Shown in pieces: positions 9,005 through 18,670 of a DNA stretch of 64,000 nt. The stretch lies in assembly GCF_001598475.1 (NCBI RefSeq), contig NZ_BCZA01000004.1, positions 310,001 to 374,000 of the forward strand, written 5' to 3'. The first letter of the stretch is position 1. Each line of letters begins with the position of its first letter. The DNA comes from Pantoea agglomerans NBRC 102470. GTDB lineage: Bacteria > Pseudomonadota > Gammaproteobacteria > Enterobacterales > Enterobacteriaceae. Made by a program: the position numbers and the translations under genes. The notes under the pieces are model-generated. The model did no database searches, was not told the origin of the DNA, and was given only the letters and a program-made list of their open reading frames with translations.

Positions 9005-9277
9005 ATGAAAAGTTCATCAAGTGCTGAACTCTGCTGCCGGGTAATTCGTGGAAGAACCATCATGCCGCTGAAGAAAGTTGCGTTGTATCAGGTCGAATTT
9101 GAAAATGGCAGATTTGCTGTGTTACGCATTAATAACCTTCTGACGCTTCAGGAAGGCGATATTATCTCAAGAGTTAATGAAGTGTGGTCTGCAGGACCAG
9201 ATATTATTCAACTGTCACCATTCGAATTTCTCGACCAGGGTGAATCAAAGCGTTATTTCACCGAGTACGAAAGATAA
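9005..9277 (+). CDS. Small hypothetical protein, 90 aa
   Basis: ATG 9005 follows AGAGGT at a good distance. The protein is soluble and probably beta-rich (MPLKKVALYQVEFENGRFAV, then INNLLTLQEGDIISRVNEVW). A second in-frame ATG at codon 20 (9062) starts the better-ordered part and may be the true start. Neither signal peptide nor recognisable domain is present. Its neighbours are the decayed prophage border and two small opposite-strand ORFs, so context gives no function. Confidence 0.55.
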   Translation: MKSSSSAELCCRVIRGRTIMPLKKVALYQVEFENGRFAVLRINNLLTLQEGDIISRVNEVWSAGPDIIQLSPFEFLDQGESKRYFTEYER

Positions 9278-9395
9278 TGCAGAGTTATCAGCACATTGAA
9301 ATTAATGTTACGAAGATATTGCCTCAATGAGGGATAGGGTTAAACAGTATGACTTGCTGCTGCCTGGTGATCGCAACATAAAAAGACGACGGACT

Positions 9396-9551
9396 TTATA
9401 TAACATACAATGACTTACAGTGAGGGCATAAGACTGCCTGTCCTTTATTCTTTTTAGCTACAGACTGTCTGGAAAACTTTTTACACACCGGACACTGTGT
9501 ATTGGTTTCGCTGCTGTGTAGCGCGTCGAAGAGAAAGCTCAACCAGGTCAT
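9396..9551 (-). CDS. Small zinc-ribbon protein, 51 aa
   Basis: An ORF read by hand on the minus strand: it starts MTWLSFLFDALHSS and has two zinc knuckles, CPVC at residues 20-23 and CPHC at 42-45, ending KSLYVI. AGAGGAT lies seven bases before the ATG. Two CPxC pairs 18 residues apart form a rubredoxin-like zinc ribbon. Small proteins of this type are common in Enterobacterales, but the exact family is not certain. Role unknown. Confidence 0.6.
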   Translation of the reverse strand: MTWLSFLFDALHSSETNTQCPVCKKFSRQSVAKKNKGQAVLCPHCKSLYVI

Positions 9552-9609
9552 GTCGTTATCCTCTGAAATGTTGCCATCAGCGTAACACAGTGGAGGTAAA
9601 TTAATTTTT

Positions 9610-9759
9610 TTATCTGTCGGCTCTGATGTTAAACAGGGCTAAGGTGAGGAGAAGGCAGCTGTTTATTTTTTTTAACTTTATTTTATCGCCATAAGAGAAC
9701 GCCAGCCGGTTAATCAGGATAGCTACGAATAACGGAAACAGGACTATAATCAATATCAT
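9610..9759 (-). CDS. Possible small membrane protein, 49 aa
   Basis: An ORF read by hand: starts MILIIVLFPLFVAILINRLA (one clear membrane span), then a basic loop (KIKLKKIN) and a second hydrophobic stretch (SCLLLTLALF). AGGTG precedes the ATG by about five bases. It lies upstream of, and divergent from, the glucan synthase gene, and could instead be chance coding in an AT-rich leader. Confidence 0.4.
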   Translation of the reverse strand: MILIIVLFPLFVAILINRLAFSYGDKIKLKKINSCLLLTLALFNIRADR

Positions 9760-9853
9760 CTACACCTGTTTATCATCTCCAGCCCTTCTTTTGGCTCCTT
9801 TTTGTCATCCTTTCTTTTTTTTCCGGATCCAGCTGCTGCGCAAGCGCAAGGAA

Positions 9854-12800
9854 ATGAGTGTGAAAATAAAACTGACGACGTGGTTCAGCCGGGAAAGTGA
9901 ATTACCCGATGAGCATTTTCCTTTGTTCCCGACTGAAGGTATTTATCAGGCCCACCGGTCAGATATTTTTTCGGCTGAACAAATGGATAATTACGGCGAA
10001 AAATTAGCGAAAACGCATACTCTGTCGGGTGGAAAATGGTCCTACCGACTGTTGCAGCAGCTGGCAGATAATGAACTGTCATTGACGCGCAGCGCAGAGA
10101 TCCTGAGTGAAGGTGATAAACGCAGCCAGACACCGGCGGCCGTCTGGATACTGGATAATTTTTACATCATTGAAGAGCAGATCCGTCTGGTCCGGCACCT
10201 GTTACCGGCCAAATTCGGTAAAGGACTGCCCATGCTGGAGGAGTCGGCTCATTACCTGCGCATCCAGGCTATCGCCGAGGAGATGATTAAGCACAGCGAT
10301 GGCAGACTGGAAACCAGCGTCCTGCATCCTTTTATCGCTGCCTACCAGCGCGTTACGCCCCTGCTGCTCGGCGAACTGTGGGCCCTGCCTGCCATGTTAC
10401 GGTTTGCGCTTATCAACAATCTGGCCCGGATTGCGGCTGACGTCGCCAGGGTACATCAGGAACGTAATAAAGCGGAGCAGTGGATCAGCGATATCCTCTC
10501 CACTGCCGCCGAAGATGCGTCAAAAGTTATTCTGGTCATCGCTGATATGGCCCGCCAGAACCCGCAGGTTTCCGGCGCTTTCGTCGCTGAACTTGAACGG
10601 CGATTAAGTGGCCAGAACAATACTCTGGCGTTAACCTGGGTCGAACAACAGCTGGAAAATACCGGCCGGAAAACCTCGGAAGTCATTGAGCAGTTCAACC
10701 GGCAGCTGGCCCTGAGTCAGCTCTCTGTCAGCAACAGTATTACCGGCCTGCGGCAACTCGGCGAAATTGACTGGCAGGCCTTTGTCGAATCCGTCAGCCT
10801 GGTTGAGAAAGTCCTGCAGCAGGATCCCACCGGGACATACCCGCTGATGCATTTTGACAGTCGCGATGACTACCGCCACGTGATTGAACGTCTGGCACGG
10901 CACAGTCGCTTTGATGAACGTGAAGTCGCCCAGGCTGTGCTGACGCTGGCCAGCCAGCCTGATCTTCCCCTGCGTCAGCAGCATGTCGGCTATTACCTGC
11001 TGGATAAAGGATTTCAGCAACTGGAACAGCAGCTTGACGTTAAAGTAACGTGGCTGAACAGGAGCCGGCAGCATCTGAGCCAGACTCCTTTACTCTCCTG
11101 GTTAGGCAGCCTTTTACTGCTGACAACCGCGTTTACCGCCGAGATGCTCTACAGCACCCATCAGGCGGGCATGGCGTCATTACTCTGGTTGCTGGTGCTG
11201 CCCGCCATCATTGTCAGCAGCCAGCTAGCCTTACAGTTGCTGAGCGAGTTAACCACCCGTAGCCGCCATCCCCTTCCCCTGCCCCGACTCGATTATTCTC
11301 TGGCGGTACCGGAGCATGACCGCACACTGGTAGTTATCCCCTGTTTACTCAGCAGCAATGAGGGAACAGACGCCCTGTTGCGCTCTCTGGAAATCTGCTA
11401 TCTCGGTAACGCCTTAACGAATATCAGTTTTGCGTTGCTGACCGACTTTACCGATAGCGTCGAACAGGACCATCATCATGACGCCGCGCTTATCCGTTAC
11501 GCCGTGCTGAAAACGGAAGCGCTGAATCGGCGCTACAGCGGGGGTAAATCGGACATTGCGCTCTTCTCCCTGTTACACCGTGACCGCACCCATAATATTT
11601 CTCAGGGCGTCTGGATGGGGTATGAACGCAAGCGCGGTAAGATCCATGCCCTGAATCGCTGGCTTCAGGGTGAAGAAAACGCCTTCAGCGTCACGGTAGG
11701 TGCCACGCAGACGCAGCTGCACAGCGTTAAATATGTGATTACTCTCGACAGCGACACAATACTGCCGCGTGAGACAGCGCATAAGCTGATTGGCGTCATG
11801 GCCCACCCGCTCAATGCGCCGGTATTCGACGATGTCAAAAATCGGGTGGTTGAAGGCTATGCCATCCTGCAGCCTCGTCTGGCTGAAGAGATACCGGTTA
11901 ACGGTCAGAGCCGCTATGCCCGGCTGTGCAGCAGCATTCCGGGGAATGATGCTTACTCCTCACTCTCATCCGATATTTATCAGGATCTGTTTGGTGAAGG
12001 CTCATTTGTCGGCAAGGGTATTTACGATGTCGCTGCCTTTAGCCGGGCGATACGCAATACCTGTCCGGAAAATCTGGTGCTGAGCCATGACCTGCTTGAG
12101 GGGTGCTATGCCCGCTCCGGTGTGGTCAGTAACGTCGTCCTGTATGAACAATATCCGGATAGTTATCTGAGCGATGTTGCCCGACGATTTCGCTGGGTGC
12201 GGGGCGACTGGCAGCTCCTTAACTGGCTACGGTTGCAGGTGCGGCAGGAAGATTGCAGTCGTCAAAAGAACCCGCTCAGTGCGCTTTCCCGCTGGAAATT
12301 AACAGACAATCTGCGCCGCAGCCTGGTGGCACCAGCCCTGCTGATGCTGGTATTTATGCTGTGTACGATAGTACCGAACCCGGCATTCTGGGTCGGATGC
12401 ATCATGCTCTTTCTGCTGCTTCCGGGACTGCCAGCGTTGGTAATCGACGGGGTGACGAAAAGTAAAACGCGTGCCTGGCGGCAGCATTTATCCATGCTGG
12501 TCACCGATGCCTTTAACCGCCTCTCCCGCGCTGGCCTGGCGCTGGCCATCCTGCCTCACGAGAGTTACTGGTCGCTGAAGGCGATTATCGTAACCTTATG
12601 GCGCCTGACTATCAGCCACCGCTTTCTGAACGAGTGGAAAAGCGCTTCATCACAGAAACCTGTCGAGCCTGATGTGCGCCATTTCTACCGCCGCATGTGG
12701 ATTAATCCGGTAGCAGGCGCGGCTCTGGTATTCCTGACCAGCCTGAGCATGCCGTTGATGACGCATGTCGCACTGGCGCTCGCTTTATTGTGGGCGGTCG

Positions 12801-15800
12801 CCCCCGCGTTACTGAGCCGCATGAGCCAGCCTAAACGCGCTCAGCCAGGCAGCCTTTCAGCGGAACAGCGCCTCTTTTTGCGTCGCACCGCGCGTAGAAC
12901 CTGGGCCTGGTTTAACGAATTTGCCAGCAGTGATAACAACCATTTGCCGCCGGATAATCTGCAGGAGATTCCGGAGTCGCGGGTGGCCCACCGGACCTCA
13001 CCGACCAACATTGGCCTGTCGCTGCTGGCAAACCTGACGGCCTGGGATTTTGGTTATATCAGCCAGAATCGGGTCATCAGCCGGACGCTCGACACCCTCG
13101 ATACCCTTGATCGAATGGAGCATTTCAGAGGACATCTTTATAACTGGTATGACACCCAGACGTTAAAACCGCTGAACCCACGCTACGTCTCAACGGTAGA
13201 CAGCGGTAATATGGCGGCTCACCTTGTGACCCTTCAGGCTGGCCTGGCGCAGTGGAAATACCAGCCGGTGATGTCTCTCCCCTGTATCCTGGAAGGTCTC
13301 TCCGATACCTTCTCACTGCTTAAAGACCAACGGAGCGACACCCGCAGCGACATTGTGGAACAAATCGCAGCTAAGCTAAGCCTGATGCAGCGCGCTTCAC
13401 CCGCCGATTTTCACGCCGGGATGCAGGCTCTGCTGGCATTAAGCGTGGTGGCAGAACAGGCTTATCTTCCGACAACGCGGTTAAACTGGCCGGCGCTTTT
13501 CCACCAGCAGCTGGTCGATTTTACTCAGGAGTGGGCCCTCCTTTTCAGCTGGGTTAGCCCGGATGCGCCACTGCCTGCCGACATTCCGTCATTGCTGTGG
13601 CTCGCTGAGTTGAACCTGAACCGCCCCGGGCTCCCGGAAAAACAGGCAGAGACTGCGATATGGGCCGCCCGCGAACGGATGGCTGCCCTGCTGGAGCTGG
13701 ACAGCCGCCTCAGCGATCACGCCAGTATGGACTTCCGCTTTCTCTATTATCCGGCCACATCTTTACTCAGCGTGGGCTATAACATGGACAGCGGTCTGCT
13801 GGACGCCAGCAAATATGACCTTTTCCCTTCAGAAGTCCGCCTGACGCACTACTTTGCTATCTCCACCAGCCAGCTTCCGGCCAAGAGCTGGTTTGTACTG
13901 GGTCGCTTATTTACTCAGCTGAATAACCAGCCCGCCGTGATGTCATGGAGCGGCTCAATGTTTGAATACCTGATGCCGCACCTGGTCATGCCGGTTTACC
14001 TCGACACGCTGCTGGAAAAGATGGCGTTATCGGCGGTCAGGCAACAGATAGCCTCGGGTAACAGCACCGATACGCCCTGGGGCGTTTCGGAATCGGGTTA
14101 CGCTGCGTTTGACGTCAATCATAACTACCAGTATCGGGCATTTGGTACGCCGGAACTGGGTCTGAAACGCGGCCTGAATGACAATCATGTTGTTGCGCCC
14201 TATGCGACGCTGCTGGCGCTGATGGTGCTGCCGCAGGAGGCGACGGCTAATCTGATAAGGCTTAAAAAAATGGGTGCCAGCGGTGACTACGGTTATTACG
14301 AAGCGCTGGATTTCACCGCGGATCGACTGGCTCCCGGTCAGCCGTTTTCGATCGTCAAATCATATATGGCCCATCACCAGGCGATGGGATTGCTAGCACT
14401 CTCTCACCAGCTGCTGGATGCGCCCATGGTCGCGCGCTTTATGTCCAGCGCACTGTTTCAGTCTTCGCGTTTGCTGCTGCAGGAAAAAGTGCCTGATGAT
14501 ATTGAGCTCTATACCCCACGCCGCAGTTTTGTCGAAAACAGTGACCCTAAACAGCAGCGCAGCATTCCCGACCAGCGTGAATTCAGTGGTTCAGATCCGC
14601 GCCAGCCACAACTGCAGCTGCTTTCCAATGCAGATTATCATCTGATGGTGACACACGCGGGGACAGGCTACAGCCAGTGGAAGGGGCTGGCACTCACCCG
14701 CTGGCGTGCGGATAGCACCAGCAACAACTACGGAACGTTCTGCTACGTTACCGATCAACAATCCGCCGAAGTGATTGCTCATAGCTATCAGCCGACCTGC
14801 TGCGAGCGTCCCCATTATAAAACCCGTTTCAATGATGCCGGGATTGAGTTTGACGCTTCAGGCACCACCTTCAGCATTCACACGCATATCGTGGTCTCCC
14901 CGGAAGATGATGTGGAGATCAGACGCATCACGGTCACTAACCGTTCCCGTCAGACCCGCCCGTTCGATATCACCAGCTACACCGAAGTGGTGCTGGCGCC
15001 AGCAGCCAGCGATATGGCCCACCCTGCGTTCAGTAATCTGTTCGTCCAGACTGAAATCGTTGACAGGCTGGAAGCGATTCTGGCTCACCGTCGGCCACGT
15101 GAAGAGAATGAAGTGACGGCATGGATGTTTCACGCGATGGCGATACATGGCAATACCGGCCGCCAGACCTCTTTTGAAACCGACCGGGCTCGTTTTCTCG
15201 GGCGCGGCAGGACACCAGCCGATGCTCAGGCGCTGATGCCGGGCAGTGAATTAACGGGTCAGCAGGGGGCAGTGTTAGATCCCGTGTTATCAATTCGCCA
15301 GTCAGTGACGTTAAAAGCGGGAGAGGCCGTCACCATCGATATGCTTTACGGTGTGACACTTAAACGTGACACCACTATTGCGCTGATTGAGAAGTACCGT
15401 AACCACATCAGCGCCGATCGGGTGTTTGAACTGGCGTGGTCTCATAGTCAGGTCGCCTTGCGTCAGTTGAATATCCGCACCGAAGATACCAGCCTGTTTA
15501 ATCAGCTGGCCAGTGCCGTGCTGTTTTCCAGTGCCGAAATGCGTGGCGAATCAGACGCGCTGATGCAGAACCGGCTGGGCCAGGAGTCATTGTGGCGTCA
15601 TGCGATTTCGGGTGATCTGCCGATTCTTTTGGTTCGGATAGAAAACATTAATCAGCTCGATCTGGTCACCACCCTCATTCAGGCGCATCAGTACTGGCGA
15701 CAAAAAGGGCTGACGGTCGATCTGCTCATCCTGAACAGCGACCAGGGCGGCTACCAGCAGAACCTGTTCAATCAGCTCACGACCCTGATCCCTGCAGGAG

Positions 15801-18445
15801 ATGAACGGCAGCAGGCGGACAAACCTGGCGGCATATTTATCCGCAAAGCCGAAAGTTTTTCCGCTGACGATCTGCAATTGTTGCTGAGCGTTGCGGCTGT
15901 CGTGCTGGAAGGCAGGAACGGTAGCCTCGCCGATCAGCTCAGCACGCTGTTAAAACCGGTGCGCACCCCGCCTGCTTTTGCGTTTCCATCGGTCAGTAAG
16001 ACGCCGCCGCCTGCAGCCGTCACCTTTTCGCCGGAGCGGTTGCAGTTTTTTAATGGCACTGGTGGCTTCAACGAGGACGGCAGCGAATATCACATCATTC
16101 TTTCCGGCCAGCAGCAGACGCCTGCGCCGTGGTGCAATGTGCTGGCCAACAGCCAGTCTGGTACCGTCATTTCCGAGAGTGGTCAGGGCTATAGCTGGTA
16201 TGAAAATGCGCATGAATATCGTCTGACGCCCTGGCACAATGACCCCGTCAGTGACAGCTCTGGCGAAGCGCTTTATCTGCGTGATGAAGAGACGGGTGAT
16301 GTCTGGTCCCCGACGCCGCTTCCGGTTCGCGGCAAGGGGGATTATCTGACCCGTCATGGCTTCGGTTACAGCACGTTTGAACACACGGAGTATGGCATCA
16401 GCAGCACGTTAACGGTGTTCGTGGCAGAGGAGGCGCCGGTCAGACTTTCCCTGCTGACGCTGAGTAACCTCTCTGGCAAAACGCGTAATCTGTCGATTAC
16501 CGGATACGTCGAATGGGTTCTGGGTGAGCTGGCAAGCCGCTCCGCAAGGCATGTGGTGACGTCCCCTGCCGCTATCGCGACAGGCAGCGCGGTTCTGGCC
16601 AGAAACTTTTATAACAGCACGGGCTCTGCGCGGACCGCTTTTTTTGCCGTCACAGGTACCCGGATTGCGCACAGCGGCAACCGGCTTGAGTGTCTGGGTC
16701 GTAACGGCACCACACGGCAGCCCGCGATGATGAATGTTCGTGGTCTGTCGGGTAACACCGGGGCAGGAATGGATCCCTGCGCCGCGCTGCAGACGCTGAC
16801 GACACTGATTGACGGCGACAGCCGCAGCTTTGTTTTTGCCCTTGGCGTCGGTGAGGATGAGAGTGCAGTGACCGCGCTGATGCAGCAGTTCCTCTCCACC
16901 GGGGAGGCTCAGAACGAGCTGTCCAAAGTTAAACAGCACTGGCACCAGCTACTGACTAAAGTGCAAATCCAGACACCGGCAGCGGAGGTCGATTTACTGG
17001 CAAACGGCTGGCTGCTGTACCAGACGCTGGCCAGCCGTTTGCTGGCGCGCAGCGGATATTACCAATCCGGTGGTGCCTTTGGTTTCCGCGATCAGTTGCA
17101 GGATACGCTGGCGCTGACCCACGCTGCCCCTCAGCGCCTGCGCGATCAGCTGTTGTTGTGTGCATCCCGCCAGTTTATCGAGGGAGATGTACAGCACTGG
17201 TGGCATCCGCCTGCTGGTCGCGGCGTCAGAACCCGCTGCTCCGACGACTACCTGTGGCTGCCTTATGCGCTGTGCCGCTATGTGCAGGCAACCGATGATA
17301 TTGCGCTGCTGTCACAGCCCGTCAGCTACCTTGAAGGTCGCCTGCTGGCTGAGGACGAAGAGTCTGTCTATGAGCTTCCGGGCGTCAGTAAGATTAACGA
17401 ACCGCTATGGCAGCACTGCGTTCGCGCGGTTAACCACGCCCTTACTTTCGGTCAGCACGGCCTCCCGCTGATGGGCTCCGGGGACTGGAACGATGGTATG
17501 AGTACCGTCGGGATTGCCGGCAAGGGTGAAAGCGTCTGGCTCGGCTTCTTCCTCTATACGGTTCTGGACCGCTTTGCCGCGCTGGCTGTGCGGTTCGGCG
17601 ATACCGATACCGCCCGCCACTGTCAGGAGCACGCGCAGACGCTCAAAACCGCGCTTAACCATGCGGCCTGGGATGGCGAATGGTATCTGCGCGGCTTTTT
17701 TGACAGTGGCCAGACGCTCGGTTCACATGCTGACAGTGAGTGCCGGATAGACGCCATTGCCCAGAGCTGGTCGGTACTCTCTGGCGCAGGCGAGGACGCC
17801 AGATGCCGGTCAGCGATGGCGGCGCTTTATCAGCATCTGGTTGATAAGGATAACCGGCTGATTAAATTGCTCACTCCGCCTTTCGATGGTGCAGGGCCAA
17901 ATCCGGGCTACATTCGCGGTTATTTACCGGGCGTCAGGGAAAATGGCGGTCAGTACACCCATGGGGCTCTGTGGGCGATTATGGCCTTTGCGGCGATGGG
18001 TGAAACAGAGCGCGCCTGGTCCCTGCTCTCTATGATTAATCCGGTTAATCATAGTGGCAATCAACAGGATATGGCGATCTACAAAGCGGAACCTTATGTG
18101 ATGGCTGCGGATGTGTATGCGGCCGAAGGCCACAGCGGGCGAGGCGGCTGGACCTGGTATACCGGCTCGTCAGGCTGGACCTATCAGCTTATCGGTGAGA
18201 GTCTGCTTGGGATAACCCGGCGCGGCAACGCGCTGTCTGTCCGGCCACAGCTTCCCGCTGACTGGTCAGAGATAAAAATTGTCTACCGTGAGGGGGAAGG
18301 GATCTACAACATCCGGGTCACTCGCGGTGACAGCACCTATCAGCTGTGGCTGGATGGCAAACGGTGTGACGGTGACGAAATAGCGCTGGAAAGCCATCGC
18401 CAGGAACATCAGGTTGAAGTCAGGCTGGGCTCTGCATCAGGTTAA
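9854..18445 (+). CDS. ndvB: Cyclic beta-1,2-glucan synthase (NdvB/ChvB-like)
   Basis: A giant membrane protein (about 2863 residues) that builds cyclic beta-1,2-glucan from UDP-glucose. It has membrane spans near residues 409-462. The family-84 glycosyltransferase domain (about 490-790) shows VITLDSDTILP near 628 and RRFRWVRGDW near 776. More spans follow at 824-862 and beyond. Two large glucan-phosphorylase-like regions come next, the last with GSGDWNDGMS near 2540 and NPGYIRGYLPGVRENGG, as in GH94 chain-length control domains. The length matches the family (about 2800-2900). The frame opens at a TTG at 9791, but that extension is Phe-rich with no ribosome site. ATG 9854, or GTG 9860 with AAGGA seven bases upstream, is preferred. 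No NdvA/ChvA exporter gene is adjacent. Confidence 0.9.
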   Translation: MSVKIKLTTWFSRESELPDEHFPLFPTEGIYQAHRSDIFSAEQMDNYGEKLAKTHTLSGGKWSYRLLQQLADNELSLTRSAEILSEGDKRSQTPAAVWILDNFYIIEEQIRLVRHLLPAKFGKGLPMLEESAHYLRIQAIAEEMIKHSDGRLETSVLHPFIAAYQRVTPLLLGELWALPAMLRFALINNLARIAADVARVHQERNKAEQWISDILSTAAEDASKVILVIADMARQNPQVSGAFVAELERRLSGQNNTLALTWVEQQLENTGRKTSEVIEQFNRQLALSQLSVSNSITGLRQLGEIDWQAFVESVSLVEKVLQQDPTGTYPLMHFDSRDDYRHVIERLARHSRFDEREVAQAVLTLASQPDLPLRQQHVGYYLLDKGFQQLEQQLDVKVTWLNRSRQHLSQTPLLSWLGSLLLLTTAFTAEMLYSTHQAGMASLLWLLVLPAIIVSSQLALQLLSELTTRSRHPLPLPRLDYSLAVPEHDRTLVVIPCLLSSNEGTDALLRSLEICYLGNALTNISFALLTDFTDSVEQDHHHDAALIRYAVLKTEALNRRYSGGKSDIALFSLLHRDRTHNISQGVWMGYERKRGKIHALNRWLQGEENAFSVTVGATQTQLHSVKYVITLDSDTILPRETAHKLIGVMAHPLNAPVFDDVKNRVVEGYAILQPRLAEEIPVNGQSRYARLCSSIPGNDAYSSLSSDIYQDLFGEGSFVGKGIYDVAAFSRAIRNTCPENLVLSHDLLEGCYARSGVVSNVVLYEQYPDSYLSDVARRFRWVRGDWQLLNWLRLQVRQEDCSRQKNPLSALSRWKLTDNLRRSLVAPALLMLVFMLCTIVPNPAFWVGCIMLFLLLPGLPALVIDGVTKSKTRAWRQHLSMLVTDAFNRLSRAGLALAILPHESYWSLKAIIVTLWRLTISHRFLNEWKSASSQKPVEPDVRHFYRRMWINPVAGAALVFLTSLSMPLMTHVALALALLWAVAPALLSRMSQPKRAQPGSLSAEQRLFLRRTARRTWAWFNEFASSDNNHLPPDNLQEIPESRVAHRTSPTNIGLSLLANLTAWDFGYISQNRVISRTLDTLDTLDRMEHFRGHLYNWYDTQTLKPLNPRYVSTVDSGNMAAHLVTLQAGLAQWKYQPVMSLPCILEGLSDTFSLLKDQRSDTRSDIVEQIAAKLSLMQRASPADFHAGMQALLALSVVAEQAYLPTTRLNWPALFHQQLVDFTQEWALLFSWVSPDAPLPADIPSLLWLAELNLNRPGLPEKQAETAIWAARERMAALLELDSRLSDHASMDFRFLYYPATSLLSVGYNMDSGLLDASKYDLFPSEVRLTHYFAISTSQLPAKSWFVLGRLFTQLNNQPAVMSWSGSMFEYLMPHLVMPVYLDTLLEKMALSAVRQQIASGNSTDTPWGVSESGYAAFDVNHNYQYRAFGTPELGLKRGLNDNHVVAPYATLLALMVLPQEATANLIRLKKMGASGDYGYYEALDFTADRLAPGQPFSIVKSYMAHHQAMGLLALSHQLLDAPMVARFMSSALFQSSRLLLQEKVPDDIELYTPRRSFVENSDPKQQRSIPDQREFSGSDPRQPQLQLLSNADYHLMVTHAGTGYSQWKGLALTRWRADSTSNNYGTFCYVTDQQSAEVIAHSYQPTCCERPHYKTRFNDAGIEFDASGTTFSIHTHIVVSPEDDVEIRRITVTNRSRQTRPFDITSYTEVVLAPAASDMAHPAFSNLFVQTEIVDRLEAILAHRRPREENEVTAWMFHAMAIHGNTGRQTSFETDRARFLGRGRTPADAQALMPGSELTGQQGAVLDPVLSIRQSVTLKAGEAVTIDMLYGVTLKRDTTIALIEKYRNHISADRVFELAWSHSQVALRQLNIRTEDTSLFNQLASAVLFSSAEMRGESDALMQNRLGQESLWRHAISGDLPILLVRIENINQLDLVTTLIQAHQYWRQKGLTVDLLILNSDQGGYQQNLFNQLTTLIPAGDERQQADKPGGIFIRKAESFSADDLQLLLSVAAVVLEGRNGSLADQLSTLLKPVRTPPAFAFPSVSKTPPPAAVTFSPERLQFFNGTGGFNEDGSEYHIILSGQQQTPAPWCNVLANSQSGTVISESGQGYSWYENAHEYRLTPWHNDPVSDSSGEALYLRDEETGDVWSPTPLPVRGKGDYLTRHGFGYSTFEHTEYGISSTLTVFVAEEAPVRLSLLTLSNLSGKTRNLSITGYVEWVLGELASRSARHVVTSPAAIATGSAVLARNFYNSTGSARTAFFAVTGTRIAHSGNRLECLGRNGTTRQPAMMNVRGLSGNTGAGMDPCAALQTLTTLIDGDSRSFVFALGVGEDESAVTALMQQFLSTGEAQNELSKVKQHWHQLLTKVQIQTPAAEVDLLANGWLLYQTLASRLLARSGYYQSGGAFGFRDQLQDTLALTHAAPQRLRDQLLLCASRQFIEGDVQHWWHPPAGRGVRTRCSDDYLWLPYALCRYVQATDDIALLSQPVSYLEGRLLAEDEESVYELPGVSKINEPLWQHCVRAVNHALTFGQHGLPLMGSGDWNDGMSTVGIAGKGESVWLGFFLYTVLDRFAALAVRFGDTDTARHCQEHAQTLKTALNHAAWDGEWYLRGFFDSGQTLGSHADSECRIDAIAQSWSVLSGAGEDARCRSAMAALYQHLVDKDNRLIKLLTPPFDGAGPNPGYIRGYLPGVRENGGQYTHGALWAIMAFAAMGETERAWSLLSMINPVNHSGNQQDMAIYKAEPYVMAADVYAAEGHSGRGGWTWYTGSSGWTYQLIGESLLGITRRGNALSVRPQLPADWSEIKIVYREGEGIYNIRVTRGDSTYQLWLDGKRCDGDEIALESHRQEHQVEVRLGSASG

Positions 18446-18447
18446 GT

Positions 18448-18477
18448 TAAACCTGACACCCCGCCTGCATCAGGTTA
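18448..18477 (+). terminator. Weak hairpin after ndvB
   Basis: AACCTGA and TCAGGTT form a 7-base stem just past the stop codon around a C-rich loop. No strong T-run follows, so termination is uncertain. Confidence 0.35.
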
Positions 18478-18510
18478 AAGAGGAGATTCAGTGACCTTTG
18501 CGAGCGGGCC

Positions 18511-18547
18511 GTTGAGCTGCCACCCGCGTCAGCACGGGCAGCTCAAC
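18511..18547. repeat. 11-bp inverted repeat between ndvB and ddlA
   Basis: GTTGAGCTGCC and GGCAGCTCAAC pair perfectly across a 15-base loop. There is no T-run, so it is not a classical terminator. It could be an operator, an RNA hairpin or part of an intergenic palindrome family. Confidence 0.55.
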
Positions 18548-18670
18548 GACAGCGATCTGGTGAGTGGCGAGGGTTAATCGCCTGCTCACAATTATCTGTC
18601 GCCCTGCCCTGTTTTCCCTCGCGAAGCCCATGCTATCTTGTGGTTTTGATTTTTTCAGTGGGCAAAATTG

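Noticed and set aside
15950-16945. Several long minus-strand frames inside the glucan synthase gene
   Set aside because: All lie opposite a confidently assigned 2863-residue protein and lack family-like sequence.
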